Of a stretch of DNA of 64,000 bases, positions 51,801 to 62,266 are shown piece after piece. Within the stretch, counting starts at the first letter, position 1. The number at the start of each line of letters is the position of its first letter. This DNA comes from Klebsiella pneumoniae (lineage in GTDB: Bacteria > Pseudomonadota > Gammaproteobacteria > Pseudomonadales > UBA5518), in the NCBI GenBank assembly GCA_945862145.1, contig CAMAXE010000006.1:98196-162195 (forward strand), read 5' to 3'. Made by a program: the position numbers and the translations under genes. The notes under the pieces are model-generated. The model saw only the letters and a list, made by a program, of their open reading frames with translations, did no database searches and was not told the DNA's origin.

Positions 51801-51992
51801 GAGGCCGAACTCTCTTTGCTGGGGTTGTTCGAAACCGGCGAGCCACGTTTACAGCCGGCCGATTCGTAACTCTAGCAACCCCGGCGATATTGCCACAGTG
51901 AACGATTACCGGCGGAGCACCTATTTGGCGCCATCATCGCATGCGCGTAGAGTCAAGGCCTTGATTGCAGCCGCTGGGAGGCCCGGGATTTT

Positions 51993-52250
51993 ATGAGGGA
52001 GCGACGGCAGTTCTTCAGGATGCGTTTTGGCTCCCGAGTTCAGGTCACCCATCCCGCGTATGGGAGTGCGGTTTTTCGCATGGGGGACGTGTCTGATGGC
52101 GGGCTCTATCTCCTTAATGGCTCTTTCGAGCTAGACATCGGCGACGAGATCACGATGCAGATACTGGACCTTCCCGAGGAAGGACCTGTGGTTCGGGTGC
52201 TCGTGGTGCGAGCGGATCCGGGGGGAGTAGGCCTTCAGTTCGCTGAATAA
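51993..52250 (+). CDS. PilZ-domain protein (c-di-GMP binding)
   Basis: An 85-residue protein that is a single PilZ domain. The c-di-GMP motifs are both present: RQFFR (RxxxR) near residue 5 and DVSDGG (D/NxSxxG) near residue 32. Such small proteins act as c-di-GMP effectors for motility, attachment or polysaccharide export, but the partner is not evident here. It ends 7 bp from the convergent phosphofructokinase gene. Confidence 0.85.
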   Translation: MRERRQFFRMRFGSRVQVTHPAYGSAVFRMGDVSDGGLYLLNGSFELDIGDEITMQILDLPEEGPVVRVLVVRADPGGVGLQFAE

Positions 52251-52257
52251 AGGCCTC

Positions 52258-53520
52258 TCAGACCCTGAAGCGCTTCTTGAGTTTTCGTGGTGCCGACACC
52301 AGCTTGAGCCGCGTGTAATCGGGAATGCCGCCGCTATAAGACGGATAGTCCTCGCCGGCGATCAGGGGGCTCAGGTACTCGCGCGCCTTCTCGGTGATGC
52401 CAAAGCCATCGCGAGTGATGAAATTGCGCGGCAATTTGTGTTCCGAATTCGCCACCCGGGCTAGAGGCGCCTCGCCAGTTGACCAACTGTAGCGTTTGCC
52501 CTTGCCGCGCTCGATCGTGACCATTACCGCATTACGCCCTTCTAGGGCGAGTTCCACTGCCGCTTTGCCGACCGCATAAGCCTGCTCCACGTCAGTTTTT
52601 GAGGCTATGTGCCGTGCGGCCCGCTGCAGGTAGTCGGCCAGAGCCCAGTGATACTTGTAACCGAGGTGCTCTTTCACCATGCCGGCCAACGTGGGCGCCA
52701 CGCCGCCGAGTTGCTTGTGTCCGAAGGCGTCGATTGTGCCGGCATCGGCGAGGAATCGCCCGTCGGCATACTGCACACCCTCCGATGCAACGACCACGCA
52801 GTAGCCGTGTCGTTTTACCGCCCGCTCCACGCCGCGCAGGAAACGTTCGCGGTCAAACGCGATCTCCGGGAAAAGAATCAGGTGCGGCGGATCGCCTGCG
52901 GTGCGTGCCGCGAGCCCCCCGGCTGCCGCGATCCAGCCTGCATGCCGCCCCATGACCTCAAGAATGAACACCTTGGTCGAGGTCTCGCACATGGAGGCCA
53001 CGTCGAGTCCTGCTTCCAGGGTCGATACCGCCACGTATTTGGCGACTGATCCAAAACCCGGACAGTTGTCCGTGAGGGGCAGGTCGTTGTCGACGGTCTT
53101 GGGGATGTGTATGGCCTGGATCGGGTAATTCAGGCTCTCGGATAACTGCGAGACCTTCAGGCAGGTGTCGGCTGAATCGCCGCCGCCGTTATAAAAGAAG
53201 TAGCCGATGTCGTGCGCACGGAACACGTCGATCAGGCGCATGTACTCAGCACGGCTCTCTTCGAGGCTCTTCAGTTTGTACCGGCAGGAGCCGAAGGCCC
53301 CCGCGGGTGTACTGCGAAGACCTGCGATCGCGCGCGCGGTTTCCTTGCTGGTGTCGATAAGATCCTCGCGCAGGGCGCCGATGATGCCGTTGCGCCCGGC
53401 GAAGACCTTGCCGATGTGTTTGCGGTGTTTCCGGGCAGTCTCGATGAGGCCGCAGGCGCTTGCGTTGATGACGGAGGTGACTCCCCCGGATTGAGCATAA
53501 AAGGCGTTTTTGGGGGCCAT
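52258..53520 (-). CDS. pfp: Pyrophosphate-dependent 6-phosphofructokinase
   Basis: A 420-residue phosphofructokinase of the PPi-using group. The diagnostic positions are visible: NGGGDSADT, where ATP enzymes have GGDGS, and PKTVDNDLPLTD with the Lys typical of PPi enzymes; EVMGRHAGWIAA binds the sugar phosphate. The reaction is reversible, so it can serve both glycolysis and gluconeogenesis. The N-terminus AFYAQSGGVTSVINAS is complete. It diverges from mpl. The nearby ppa makes the local pyrophosphate balance of interest. Confidence 0.93.
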   Translation of the reverse strand: MAPKNAFYAQSGGVTSVINASACGLIETARKHRKHIGKVFAGRNGIIGALREDLIDTSKETARAIAGLRSTPAGAFGSCRYKLKSLEESRAEYMRLIDVFRAHDIGYFFYNGGGDSADTCLKVSQLSESLNYPIQAIHIPKTVDNDLPLTDNCPGFGSVAKYVAVSTLEAGLDVASMCETSTKVFILEVMGRHAGWIAAAGGLAARTAGDPPHLILFPEIAFDRERFLRGVERAVKRHGYCVVVASEGVQYADGRFLADAGTIDAFGHKQLGGVAPTLAGMVKEHLGYKYHWALADYLQRAARHIASKTDVEQAYAVGKAAVELALEGRNAVMVTIERGKGKRYSWSTGEAPLARVANSEHKLPRNFITRDGFGITEKAREYLSPLIAGEDYPSYSGGIPDYTRLKLVSAPRKLKKRFRV

Positions 53521-53643
53521 GGCGTTTTCCGGATCCTTGGTATGCAGCCAGCCAGATCCAGAGCATCCATGTCGGGGGGCCGGCGCGGGGCAGATGCTAC
53601 ACTTCGGGCGGTCGTTATCCTATGCGTCCTGCCGGTAGCTTTC

Positions 53644-55008
53644 ATGCAGATTTTCATCGCCGGGATATGCGGCACCTTTATGGCGGGACTCGCGATTCTC
53701 GCCCGCGAGGCTGGCCACGCAGTGCGTGGCTGCGATGCCAATGTCTACCCGCCCATGAGCGACCAGTTGCGCGATGCAGGCATCGAGGTATTGCAGGGTT
53801 ACGAGTCTTCTCATCTCGAGCCACGCCCCGACCTCGTCGTTATCGGGAATGCGCTGTCACGCGGTAACCCGCTGGTCGAGGCGATTCTCGATGCGGGCAT
53901 TCCCCACACTTCAGGCCCGGAGTGGCTGTGGGACGGCGTGTTGCACAACCGTCATGTGCTCGCCGTTGCCGGTACACACGGCAAGACCACCACCAGCAGC
54001 ATGCTTGCCTGGATACTCGAATGCGCCGGCCGGGCGCCGGGTTTTCTGATCGGTGGTATTCCGGCGGACTTCGGGCTTTCGGCGCGTCTTGGGCAGGGCG
54101 AGTGTTTTGTCATCGAGGCCGATGAATACGACACGGCTTTTTTCGACAAGCGCTCCAAGTTCCTTCATTACCGGCCGCGCACGCTGGTGATCAACAACAT
54201 CGAATTCGATCACGCCGATATCTTTCCCGACCTTGCCGCCATTGAACGTCAGTTCCATCATTTGGTGCGCACTGTGCCCGCACGCGGTTGCATCATCCAT
54301 CCCGTGGGCGATCCTGCAGTGGATCGGGTGTTGGCGTCAGGCTGTTGGTCGAGGACCATGCGATTTGGGCTTGATCAGGCCGATTTCGGCTGCACAGCGA
54401 TCATCACGGACCCGGGTGCAATGGCGTTCGCGCTTCTCGCGGGAGGCCAAAAGGAGCAGGTGCAGTGGGCCCACACCGGGCGGCACAATGTGGCCAATGC
54501 CGCCGCTGCGGCAGCCGCAGCCCTTCAGGCCGGGGTCACTTTGGCTGATGCCGCTGCGGCACTCTCGTGCTTCAAGGGCGTCAAGCGGCGGATGGAGCTC
54601 GCGGGCAGTGTTGGTGGCGTCAGTGTGTATGACGACTTCGCCCATCACCCCACCGCCATCGCAACCACGCTGGAAGGTTTGCGGGCAACGGGTGCGGCAG
54701 CAAGGATCATTGCGGTCATTGAGCCGCGCTCGAACACCATGCGCCTTGGCTCGCACCGAGAGCGGCTGTCGGTGTGCGCGGCGGCTGCCGATGAGGTGTT
54801 CTGGTACCAGCCGGCAGGCGTGAACTGGGACATGGAATCCGTGGTGGCCTCGAGCCCGGTTCCGGCCGCCGTGTGCGCGACCGTGGAGGAAATCATTCAG
54901 ACTGTCGTCGACAAGTGCCTGGACGGCGACCACGTCGTCGTCATGAGCAACGGCGGATTTCAGGGCATTCACCACCGCCTGTTGCTTGCCCTGCAGGCGC
55001 GAGACTAA
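53644..55008 (+). CDS. mpl: Mpl, UDP-N-acetylmuramate:tripeptide ligase
   Basis: A 454-residue Mur ligase that attaches recycled L-Ala-gamma-D-Glu-meso-Dap to UDP-MurNAc. The N-terminal Rossmann part is [25 protein letters not shown], the ATP loop [15 protein letters not shown] (near 107), then [18 protein letters not shown] and the C-terminal [12 protein letters not shown]. The ATG at 53644 matches the family; the frame stays open far upstream, antisense to the phosphofructokinase gene. With anmK at 59.5 kb this gives two peptidoglycan-recycling genes in the window. It overlaps the convergent hemL stop. Confidence 0.95.
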   Translation: MQIFIAGICGTFMAGLAILAREAGHAVRGCDANVYPPMSDQLRDAGIEVLQGYESSHLEPRPDLVVIGNALSRGNPLVEAILDAGIPHTSGPEWLWDGVLHNRHVLAVAGTHGKTTTSSMLAWILECAGRAPGFLIGGIPADFGLSARLGQGECFVIEADEYDTAFFDKRSKFLHYRPRTLVINNIEFDHADIFPDLAAIERQFHHLVRTVPARGCIIHPVGDPAVDRVLASGCWSRTMRFGLDQADFGCTAIITDPGAMAFALLAGGQKEQVQWAHTGRHNVANAAAAAAAALQAGVTLADAAAALSCFKGVKRRMELAGSVGGVSVYDDFAHHPTAIATTLEGLRATGAAARIIAVIEPRSNTMRLGSHRERLSVCAAAADEVFWYQPAGVNWDMESVVASSPVPAAVCATVEEIIQTVVDKCLDGDHVVVMSNGGFQGIHHRLLLALQARD

Positions 55009-56294
55009 GGCTTGCGGATCCTTGCGAAGGCTTGTCTTGCTGCGGCGATGCTGTTGGCGATGACCTCATCGGTGTGTGCAGCCGACACAAACCCTGCTTC
55101 GTAGGCAGAGGGCGCGAGGTAAACCCCTTCTTCCAACATCGCGTGGTAGAACGCGCGGAACAAAGGCAGATCGCAGCTCGTTGCCTGGGCGTAGGAGCTG
55201 ACTCGCGCCGCGGTGGTGAAGAACAAGCCGAACATCGAGCCTGCCTGCGCTGTAGTGAAAGGAATGCCGGCCTCCTGAGCCGCGCCTGAGATACCTTCGA
55301 GCAGTGCCCGCGTCCGCGCCACCAAGGCAGGAAATACGCCCTCGGCAGAAAGCGCTTTGAGGGTTGCGATCCCGGCCGCCATCGCCAGCGGGTTGCCCGA
55401 TAGCGTACCCGCCTGGTAGACGGGTCCGCTGGGCGCGAGCCTGGACATCACATCTTTGCGCCCGCCGAAAGCCCCTACCGGCAGACCACCACCGATTACC
55501 TTGCCCAGCGTGGTGAGGTCGGGTTTCACACCGAAGAGCTCCTGCGCCCCGCCAGGCGACACCCTGAACCCTGTCATGACCTCATCCATGATCAGCAACG
55601 TCCCTGAGGCGGTGCAAACCTCGCGAAGGCATTCGAGAAATCCCGGTTCCGGCAGGATGAGATTCATGTTTCCAGCCACCGGCTCGACGATCAAGCAGGC
55701 AATCTGCTCGCCCATCGCGGCAAACAACTCGCGAACTGCGGCGCTGTCGTTGTACGGCAGCGTCAGTGTGTCATCGGCGACGCTCTGAGGCACTCCTGGT
55801 GAGGAGGGTTCGCCGAGCGTCAGCGCTCCCGAGCCTGCCTTCACGAGTAGCGCATCGCTGTGGCCGTGGTAGCAACCCTCGAACTTGAGGATCTTGGTAC
55901 GCCCCGTGAATCCTCGTGCAAGCCTGATGGCGCTCATGGTGGCTTCGGTGCCCGAATTCACCATGCGCACCATTTCAAGGGAGGGCATGAGGCGAAGCAG
56001 GAGCTCTGCCATCTCGACTTCGAGTTCTGTGGGCGCACCGAAACTCAGGCCACGGTGCATTTGCACCGACAGCGCCTCGAGTACCGCAGGATGCCCGTGG
56101 CCAAGCACCAGCGGCCCCCATGAGCAAACATAGTCGATGTAGCGCTTGCCATCGGCATCGAAAAGGTAGGGACCCTCACCCCGCGCGAAGAAAACCGGTT
56201 TGCCCCCGACGCCTTTGAAGGCCCGGACCGGCGAGTTGACGCCACCGGGAATCACACGACAGGCCCGCTCGAACAGCGTCTCGGATGCACGCAT
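55005..56294 (-). CDS. hemL: HemL, glutamate-1-semialdehyde 2,1-aminomutase
   Basis: A 429-residue PLP enzyme that makes 5-aminolevulinate in the C5 route to heme. It starts [27 protein letters not shown] and has the substrate loop [32 protein letters not shown] and the PLP Lys in [19 protein letters not shown]. Length is normal. hemJ, a later step of the same pathway, lies 12 bp upstream on the same strand, so both may be cotranscribed. The stop overlaps that of mpl by three bases. Confidence 0.97.
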   Translation of the reverse strand: MRASETLFERACRVIPGGVNSPVRAFKGVGGKPVFFARGEGPYLFDADGKRYIDYVCSWGPLVLGHGHPAVLEALSVQMHRGLSFGAPTELEVEMAELLLRLMPSLEMVRMVNSGTEATMSAIRLARGFTGRTKILKFEGCYHGHSDALLVKAGSGALTLGEPSSPGVPQSVADDTLTLPYNDSAAVRELFAAMGEQIACLIVEPVAGNMNLILPEPGFLECLREVCTASGTLLIMDEVMTGFRVSPGGAQELFGVKPDLTTLGKVIGGGLPVGAFGGRKDVMSRLAPSGPVYQAGTLSGNPLAMAAGIATLKALSAEGVFPALVARTRALLEGISGAAQEAGIPFTTAQAGSMFGLFFTTAARVSSYAQATSCDLPLFRAFYHAMLEEGVYLAPSAYEAGFVSAAHTDEVIANSIAAARQAFARIRKP

Positions 56295-56306
56295 CTGGCA
56301 ACAGCC

Positions 56307-56744
56307 TCAGAAGGGTTTGATCACGACCAGTATGACCGCTGCGAACAGGACCACTACGGGCAACTCGTTGAACCAGCGGTAAAAAACATGCCCGCGACGG
56401 TTTCGGTCTTCTGCGAAGACCCGCACCAACCTGCCGCAATAGGCGTGATAAAGCACCAACAGTCCTACGAGCATCAGTTTGATCCAGATCCAGGTCTGGA
56501 GTTTATAACTGCTCCAGCCTTGCCAAAGCATCCAGAATCCCAGTGCCGCGGTTAGCCACGCGAAAGGGGTGACGAAGCGGTAGAGTTTGCGTTCCATCAC
56601 TGCAAGTTGACGCCGGGTTGCCGGATCTTCGGTCATGGCGTGATTGACGAACAGGCGCGGCAAATAAAACAGGCCCGCAAACCAGCACACCATGAAAATG
56701 ATGTGGAAAGCCTTGGCCCAGAGGTAGGCTGTAGGAGACGCCAT
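56307..56744 (-). CDS. hemJ: HemJ, protoporphyrinogen IX oxidase
   Basis: A 145-residue membrane protein with four hydrophobic helices, of the HemJ (UPF0093) family that oxidises protoporphyrinogen in bacteria lacking HemG or HemY. The family His and Arg are visible in AKAFHIIFMVCWFAGLFYLPRLFV and in WIWIKLMLVGLLVLYHAYCG. The ATG at 56744 is used; a GTG one codon upstream is possible. It lies upstream of hemL on the same strand and diverges from argC, an arrangement I recall in related genomes. Confidence 0.9.
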   Translation of the reverse strand: MASPTAYLWAKAFHIIFMVCWFAGLFYLPRLFVNHAMTEDPATRRQLAVMERKLYRFVTPFAWLTAALGFWMLWQGWSSYKLQTWIWIKLMLVGLLVLYHAYCGRLVRVFAEDRNRRGHVFYRWFNELPVVVLFAAVILVVIKPF

Positions 56745-56892
56745 CACGGGTTGCCTGGAAGACTACACGGATATCAAGCGCCGGCGACCTGTTTGCACGG
56801 TCTTGGCGCTGCCCGAGTGGAGTATAAAAGGCTCGCGGAGCCCATGACCATGCGGATAGCGCATAGAATCGGGCGATGGTCTGAGGGTGATG

Positions 56893-57936
56893 ATGATGCG
56901 GAGTCCCGTCCGGGTAGGGATCGTGGGTGGCACCGGCTATACCGGGGTGGAATTACTCCGCCTCATGGCTGAGCATCCGGGCGTCGAGTTGGTGTCGATT
57001 ACTTCGCGCGCCGAGAAAGGCTTGCGGGTTGATACGTTGTTCCCGAATTTGCGCGGGCATGTTGATCTGGCGTTTTCTGCGCCTGAACACGCCGGACTCG
57101 AGACCTGCGATGCGGTCTTTTTCGCTACCCCGCATGGTGTGGCCATGGACATGGCGCCGGCGCTGCTTGATGTCGGTGTCAGGGTCATAGACCTCTCGGC
57201 CGATTTCAGGCTGAGGGATGCAGGGGTGTGGGAGCAGTGGTATCGCCATGATCACCACAGCCCCCAATGGCTCGATAGGGCCGTCTATGGGTTGCCGGAA
57301 CGCCGGCGCACGGAAATCCGCGAGGCGCGGCTCGTAGCTGTGCCCGGCTGTTACCCGACTGCTATCCAGTTGGGGTTTATTCCGCTGCTGGAGGCGGGGT
57401 TGATTTCCGCTGACTCGCTGATTGCCAGCGCCGCCTCGGGAGTGAGCGGCGCCGGTCGGCAGGCACATATCGATAACTTGCTCACCGAATGTGCGGACAG
57501 TCTGAAGGCCTACTCGGTCTCGGGTCATCGCCACCTCCCTGAAATCGAGCAAGAGTTGTCTGCGGTTGCCGATGTGCCGGTACAGCTGAGTTTTGTGCCT
57601 CACCTGGCGCCCATGATTCGCGGGATACACGCCACTCTTTTTGCCACGCTACGTCGCGAGGACGTGGATTTGCAGGCTCTCTTCGAAGCGCGCTACGCCA
57701 ATGAACCTGCAGTTGATGTTATGCCTGCCGGCTCGCATCCCCAGACCCGATCGGTGCGCGGGGCCAATCTCTGCCGACTTGCCGTCCACCGGCCTCAGGG
57801 AAGGAACACTGTGGTCGTGTTATCGGTCATCGACAATTTGGTGAAAGGCGCTGCGGGGCAGGCATTGCAGGCGTTCAACATCATGTTTGGCTTCAATGAG
57901 GTGACGGGGCTCGGGCGAGCGGCACTGCTGCCATGA
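56893..57936 (+). CDS. argC: ArgC, N-acetyl-gamma-glutamyl-phosphate reductase
   Basis: An NADPH-dependent reductase of about 347 residues, third step of arginine synthesis. The Rossmann motif [22 protein letters not shown] opens it, the catalytic Cys is in [13 protein letters not shown] and the conserved His block is [13 protein letters not shown]. Three ATG codons follow one another at 56890-56898 after GTG 56887; I chose 56893 for its spacing to GAGG. The stop overlaps the next gene start by four bases. carAB, which also feeds arginine synthesis, is 38 kb away. Confidence 0.95.
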   Translation: MMRSPVRVGIVGGTGYTGVELLRLMAEHPGVELVSITSRAEKGLRVDTLFPNLRGHVDLAFSAPEHAGLETCDAVFFATPHGVAMDMAPALLDVGVRVIDLSADFRLRDAGVWEQWYRHDHHSPQWLDRAVYGLPERRRTEIREARLVAVPGCYPTAIQLGFIPLLEAGLISADSLIASAASGVSGAGRQAHIDNLLTECADSLKAYSVSGHRHLPEIEQELSAVADVPVQLSFVPHLAPMIRGIHATLFATLRREDVDLQALFEARYANEPAVDVMPAGSHPQTRSVRGANLCRLAVHRPQGRNTVVVLSVIDNLVKGAAGQALQAFNIMFGFNEVTGLGRAALLP

Positions 57937-58688
57937 GCAATCGGCGGTGGTGGTCTCAGGCCGTACCTTCGGGTGGTCCCGGCACTCGAGTTGAAGTCCT
58001 TCGGTACGACCCCGCCCGACGTAAGGCTCTTCGTGTCGCGGCCTGTGCCTGTGCTCTTGCTCTGTTCGCCGCTGCGTTCTGGATCGGCAGGTTGGGTTCC
58101 ACGTCTGACGCAGCCTCGGGCTCTCTGGGGGAAATTGAGGCCGATGTCCGATCCAAGGCTGACGAAATCCGTGTCCTCGAACAGCAGGTGGCCAATCTAC
58201 AAGCCGCTTCGGGCATCGAAACCGCAGCCTCGTCGCAGGTCCGTTCTGAGCTTTCCCAAGCACAGGCGGACGTGGATCGACTGTCCCGGGAGGGCGAGCT
58301 CTACAGGAGTCTCATGGACAGCTCGGTCCGCACGCGCGGGCTGACCCTGCACCAGTTGGAGCTTCAGGGTGCCGGGAAGCCAGGGGTGTTCCGCTATCGA
58401 GTAACGTTCATGCAGCGCGCCCAGAAGCACACTGAAGTCTCAGGTAAATTCAGCCTCTCCGTAAAGGGTCTGCAGAAAGGCAAGATCGTTCTGTTGCCCT
58501 TGGCCGTGCAGCCGCTCAAACTCCTGTACTTTCAGGTTCTGGAAGGCGAATTTCGCCTGCCGGAGGGATTTAGCCCGCAGGGAGTTCGCATAGTGGCAGA
58601 GCTATCCAAGGGACGCCCCCAGCGACTCGAGACGACTCAAGACTGGGCGGTCGAGGAGGAAGCGCAAAATGCTCCGCACACCCTTTAG
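57933..58688 (+). CDS. Membrane-anchored coiled-coil protein (DUF6776-like)
   Basis: A 251-residue protein of unknown function. One transmembrane helix (about residues 32-52) follows a short basic cytosolic tail; then comes a coiled coil (about 65-125, rich in Glu, Gln and Leu) and a beta-rich C-terminal domain ([20 protein letters not shown]). I recall the same unnamed gene between argC and a bactofilin gene in Pseudomonas. It overlaps argC by four bases and the bactofilin gene by 20 bases, so a shared role in cell envelope or shape with bactofilin is a fair guess. Confidence 0.75.
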   Translation: MSNRRWWSQAVPSGGPGTRVEVLRYDPARRKALRVAACACALALFAAAFWIGRLGSTSDAASGSLGEIEADVRSKADEIRVLEQQVANLQAASGIETAASSQVRSELSQAQADVDRLSREGELYRSLMDSSVRTRGLTLHQLELQGAGKPGVFRYRVTFMQRAQKHTEVSGKFSLSVKGLQKGKIVLLPLAVQPLKLLYFQVLEGEFRLPEGFSPQGVRIVAELSKGRPQRLETTQDWAVEEEAQNAPHTL

Positions 58689-59130
58689 TTCAAAACCCCG
58701 AGGTAGTGGCCAGAACGACACCACCCTGATTTCCGCGGGCACCCTGGTGGAGGGGGACATCATCTTTACGGGCACACTTGAGGTCGAGGGACGAGTCATC
58801 GGAGAGATTCGTGCTGGTCCCGACGCACAGGCGGTCGTAAGGGTCTTGCCGGGGGCTCAAGTGCTGGGTGATATCCGGGCTCCTGTTGTGGTGATCAACG
58901 GTGAAGTCTCCGGAAATGTGCATTCCACAGAGCATGTTGAGCTCGCGGCTGCTGCGGTTATTAACGGGGATGTGGAGTACAGTCTCATCGAGATGACTCG
59001 TGGTGCGCAGCTAAACGGCCGGTTGATCTACAGGGTGCCGACGCCTCGCAATCAGGCCGATTCCGCCGCGCCAACCGACGCTCACGGGGAAGATCTTGAT
59101 GCAGGAAATGGTCGCCCCACGAATAGTTGA
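58669..59130 (+). CDS. Bactofilin (polymer-forming cytoskeletal protein)
   Basis: A 153-residue bactofilin. The core beta-helix (about residues 18-120) shows the regular hydrophobic/Gly pattern: TLVEGDIIFTGTLEVEGRVIG, QVLGDIRAPVVVINGEVSGNV and AAVINGDVEYSLIEMTRGAQLNGRL. Tails on both sides are disordered. Bactofilins form nucleotide-free filaments at the membrane and help set shape or place enzymes that act on peptidoglycan. A M23 peptidase gene lies 1.6 kb away, a frequent partner type elsewhere, though here it is in a different transcript. Overlap of 20 bp with the preceding gene suggests coupling. Confidence 0.92.
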   Translation: MLRTPFSSKPRGSGQNDTTLISAGTLVEGDIIFTGTLEVEGRVIGEIRAGPDAQAVVRVLPGAQVLGDIRAPVVVINGEVSGNVHSTEHVELAAAAVINGDVEYSLIEMTRGAQLNGRLIYRVPTPRNQADSAAPTDAHGEDLDAGNGRPTNS

Positions 59131-59180
59131 CTACGGTTGTCGGGTAAATACATAATCGGTTGCCCATTGAGGTCTTTCAG

Positions 59181-59534
59181 GTGTCTGCTGTACAGAGTTT
59201 TTCTCCCGCCGCGCTGACGGTCACGTCGCGCGCCGCTGCCAAGGTTGCTGAGTTGATCTCTGATGAGGCCAACCCGGGCCTCAGGTTGCGCGTCTATGTC
59301 ACCGGCGGCGGCTGCTCCGGCTTCCAGTACGGGTTTTCCTTTGAGGAAACGTTGGCAGAGGACGATTCTGTTATCGATACCGACGGGGTATCAGTTGTTA
59401 TCGATGCGCTCAGCTATCCCTATCTCGCAGGGTCTGAACTAGATTACGTAGAAGGACTGGAGGGGTCGCGGTTCCAGGTCCGGAACCCCAATGCGACCAC
59501 CACCTGTGGCTGCGGTTCTTCCTTCTCTTTATAA
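59181..59534 (+). CDS. erpA: ErpA, A-type iron-sulfur carrier
   Basis: A 117-residue carrier that delivers Fe-S clusters to target enzymes. The three ligand Cys are in [17 protein letters not shown] and [11 protein letters not shown] at the C-terminus. GTG at 59181 has GAGG 8 bp upstream and gives the family start; an in-frame TTG at 59160 would add seven residues. Targets could include the Rieske protein encoded at 49 kb, but that is only a possibility. It ends 6 bp inside the convergent anmK stop. Confidence 0.95.
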   Translation: MSAVQSFSPAALTVTSRAAAKVAELISDEANPGLRLRVYVTGGGCSGFQYGFSFEETLAEDDSVIDTDGVSVVIDALSYPYLAGSELDYVEGLEGSRFQVRNPNATTTCGCGSSFSL

Positions 59535-60689
59535 CGCGCCCAGCAGTCGCTCTCCCGGATAGATTCCCCCCAGGCACGCATGGCGGCTGGCTCCGGTTGC
59601 CGCAGGCAGGTTTCCGGATTCGCCCTCCAGCGTTTGATGCGCAAGCCACGCAAATGCACAGGCTTCCACCCAGTCAGGGTGCACCCCCAGGCTTTCGGTC
59701 GTTGCGACCCGCTGCGCAGTCAACAGTGCCTTAAGCCGGTCTACCAGAAAATGGTTCATCGCGCCCCCGCCACAGAGGAAGACCTCCTTGCAGGTGGGCA
59801 TGGACGAACGAATGCCGTTAGAGAGGGTGCGGGCGGTAAACTCCAAAAGTGTCGCCTGAACGTCCTGTTGTTCGATGCCAGGCAGGGTTGACAGCGTTTC
59901 TCCAAGCCAAGCCAGGTTGAACTCCTCTCGTCCCGTGCTCTTTGGTGGGGACATTGCGAGAAACGGATGAGCCATCAGAAGGTCTAGTAGGTCTTCGTTC
60001 AGATTGCCCGTCTTTGCCCACTGCCCACCGCGGTCAAAAGGTTGACCGCAGTGGCGCAGCGTCCAGGCGTCCATCAGGGTGTTACCCGGCCCGGTGTCAA
60101 AGCCGCTGACGGGGGCTGTCGACTCGCCGGGGAGGAGGCTGATATTGGAGATCCCGCCGATATTCGCGATGACCCGGTCGATCCCCGGTTCTCGGAAAAT
60201 CCTGGCGTGAAAAGCCGGGACCAGGGGTGCGCCCTGTCCGCCTGCTGCCACATCGCGGCGCCGGAAATCCGCAACCGTGCAGATACCAGTCAATTCCGCG
60301 ATCGTGTTCGGATCGCCAATCTGCGTGCTGAAACCGTATTTTCCATTTCTGGGCGGGCGATGACGGACAGTCTGTCCGTGGCTGCCAATGGCGCGGACGT
60401 CTCGGGCCGGGATGCCCGCCTTTTCCAACAACTCAAGCGCTGCTTCGGCTAGCAGCACCCCGAGTGCCCGGTCGAGTTCCCCGACTTCCTCCAAGCTGAC
60501 CAGCGGCGCCTCAGTAAGTACGAGTAGCCTATGCCTGAGGTCGGCGGGTATGGATTTGCCGGAGGTCTCTAGCAGCGAAACCCGCCGTCCGTCTGTGGCT
60601 ATGACGGCGGCGTCTATCGCATCGATACTCGTGCCCGACAGAAGCCCGACATAAAGAGAACTGACACCACTCGCCACGGCATTGCTCAA
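59529..60689 (-). CDS. anmK: AnmK, anhydro-N-acetylmuramic acid kinase
   Basis: A 386-residue ASKHA-fold kinase that opens and phosphorylates 1,6-anhydro-MurNAc in peptidoglycan recycling. It starts [18 protein letters not shown], and also has [58 protein letters not shown] and [16 protein letters not shown]. Its start overlaps the upstream M23 peptidase stop by four bases, linking recycling and cell-wall cutting in one transcript. Confidence 0.95.
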   Translation of the reverse strand: MSNAVASGVSSLYVGLLSGTSIDAIDAAVIATDGRRVSLLETSGKSIPADLRHRLLVLTEAPLVSLEEVGELDRALGVLLAEAALELLEKAGIPARDVRAIGSHGQTVRHRPPRNGKYGFSTQIGDPNTIAELTGICTVADFRRRDVAAGGQGAPLVPAFHARIFREPGIDRVIANIGGISNISLLPGESTAPVSGFDTGPGNTLMDAWTLRHCGQPFDRGGQWAKTGNLNEDLLDLLMAHPFLAMSPPKSTGREEFNLAWLGETLSTLPGIEQQDVQATLLEFTARTLSNGIRSSMPTCKEVFLCGGGAMNHFLVDRLKALLTAQRVATTESLGVHPDWVEACAFAWLAHQTLEGESGNLPAATGASRHACLGGIYPGERLLGAL

Positions 60690-62053
60690 CCGTCGTTACT
60701 GGCGACGGCGAGCTCCCACGCTTTGGTATAGGTCGTGAGTTGAGCATCAAATCCGGCAATCCCGGAACGGAAACGCGCAAGTTCCTTGCCGCCCAGGCTC
60801 CGCGCTCGGGGAAGATTGTCGAGCACACTACGCGGATTTTTCTGGACACCGCTGACCAGAAACTCGTAATGGAGATGTGGTCCCGTCGCAAGTCCTGTTG
60901 CGCCCACGGTTCCAATGGTCTGCCCTTGCTCAACACGCTGGCCCTTCTTTACAAGCCGCTTATGCAGGTGCAGATAGCGCGTCGTGATTTGCCCGTCGTG
61001 CTGAACATAGACGTAGTTGCCGTTGCCTCGGCTGTAGCCAGACTCAAGCACCCTCCCGTCACCGGAGGAATACACGGGAGTTCCCGTCGGTGCTCCGTAG
61101 TCCACGCCCCGGTGTGGGCGGATAATTCTCGCAATGGGATGCATCCGCCGCATATTGAAATTGGACGTCACGCGCGTGAAATCCAGGGGTGACCTCAAAA
61201 ACGCCTTGCGCATGCTTACGCCGTCAGTGCTGAAATAACCAGAACGCCCGCTTTCATCAACAAATCTGTATGCGGAGTAGCGCCGTCCTTCGTTCACATA
61301 CTCGGCCGCAATGACGGCGCCCTCTCCGATTTTTTCACCGTCCACAAAGCGTTCTTCATAAAGCACGCTGAAGGTGTCACCTTTGCGAGGATCAAGCGCG
61401 AAGTCCATAACGCCGCCGAAGACGTTTGCCAGTTCGAGGATCATCTGATTCGAAACCCCAGCTTGCACCCCGGCGTTAAAAAGAGAGCTCTGCACCACCG
61501 CATGCCGAAACGTATGCCGAAGCTCAGGCTCCTTCATCTCGGAGAGCATCCTGAAACTGCCCCCCTCCTTTGTGAAAACCGTAGTTTCTAATGCTGACTT
61601 GGAAAAGCGGAGCTCCGTGAGTTGGCGCCTTTCGTTGACGCTGAATGTAAGCGTCTGCCCCGGGAAAATGTTCCTGAGTGCCGCGGCACCTTTGTCCGAG
61701 TCGAGCAGGCTTTGCAGTTCCGCACCCGACAAGCCTGCGCGGTCAAACACCAGCGACATGTTGTCGCCGCGGTTCACGGTGACGACCACATTCTTGGAGG
61801 ACTCGAGGCCGCGATACGTACCCGCTGCCGGTACTGCCATCAAGGCGGTGGGGGAGGGCTCTGGCTGATTGAGGATCTCAATCTCAATGGGGATAGCGAC
61901 CCTCCTGGCCTCAACAGGGTTGCTGCGTACCAGTCCCGCCGTGACCAGAACCGCCCCCACAAGCAGGCCCAGTACGGCCATGCGGTGTGGCTCCGACTCA
62001 TGTCGGGCAGTCAGCTCAGCGAGAAATGTGCGAACCAGAGAAACCAGAGCCAT
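60686..62053 (-). CDS. M23-family peptidoglycan endopeptidase (MepM-like)
   Basis: A 455-residue zinc endopeptidase. A transmembrane anchor lies near residues 25-42 (VLGLLVGAVLVTAGLV). Then comes an OapA/LysM-like region (KNVVVTVNRGDNMSLVFDRAGLS) and the C-terminal M23 domain with HRGVDYGAPTGTPVYS, HLHKR and GPHLHYEF, which hold the metal ligands. Such enzymes cut D,D cross-links to allow cell-wall growth. The ATG at 62053 gives a normal cytosolic tail; upstream residues are unlike the family. It is cotranscribed with anmK and diverges from tyrS. Confidence 0.92.
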   Translation of the reverse strand: MALVSLVRTFLAELTARHESEPHRMAVLGLLVGAVLVTAGLVRSNPVEARRVAIPIEIEILNQPEPSPTALMAVPAAGTYRGLESSKNVVVTVNRGDNMSLVFDRAGLSGAELQSLLDSDKGAAALRNIFPGQTLTFSVNERRQLTELRFSKSALETTVFTKEGGSFRMLSEMKEPELRHTFRHAVVQSSLFNAGVQAGVSNQMILELANVFGGVMDFALDPRKGDTFSVLYEERFVDGEKIGEGAVIAAEYVNEGRRYSAYRFVDESGRSGYFSTDGVSMRKAFLRSPLDFTRVTSNFNMRRMHPIARIIRPHRGVDYGAPTGTPVYSSGDGRVLESGYSRGNGNYVYVQHDGQITTRYLHLHKRLVKKGQRVEQGQTIGTVGATGLATGPHLHYEFLVSGVQKNPRSVLDNLPRARSLGGKELARFRSGIAGFDAQLTTYTKAWELAVASNDG

Positions 62054-62266
62054 TATATTTTGTTTTCCAAATCGAGCGTCAGGCCACCGCTGATTGACCG
62101 GTGGAGCGAGAGCGGCGGAGTATAACAAATAGTTACAGTTTGCCTGCCTGTTTATGGCTCCGCTCCACCAGTTCGTGAATCCTCTCCCGCGCCTTGCGCT
62201 GCCGTCAGTGCCTCCTCGCGGCCACGCTATCCCGACCAGATCCCAGCAGGCAGGACAGGAACAGAG

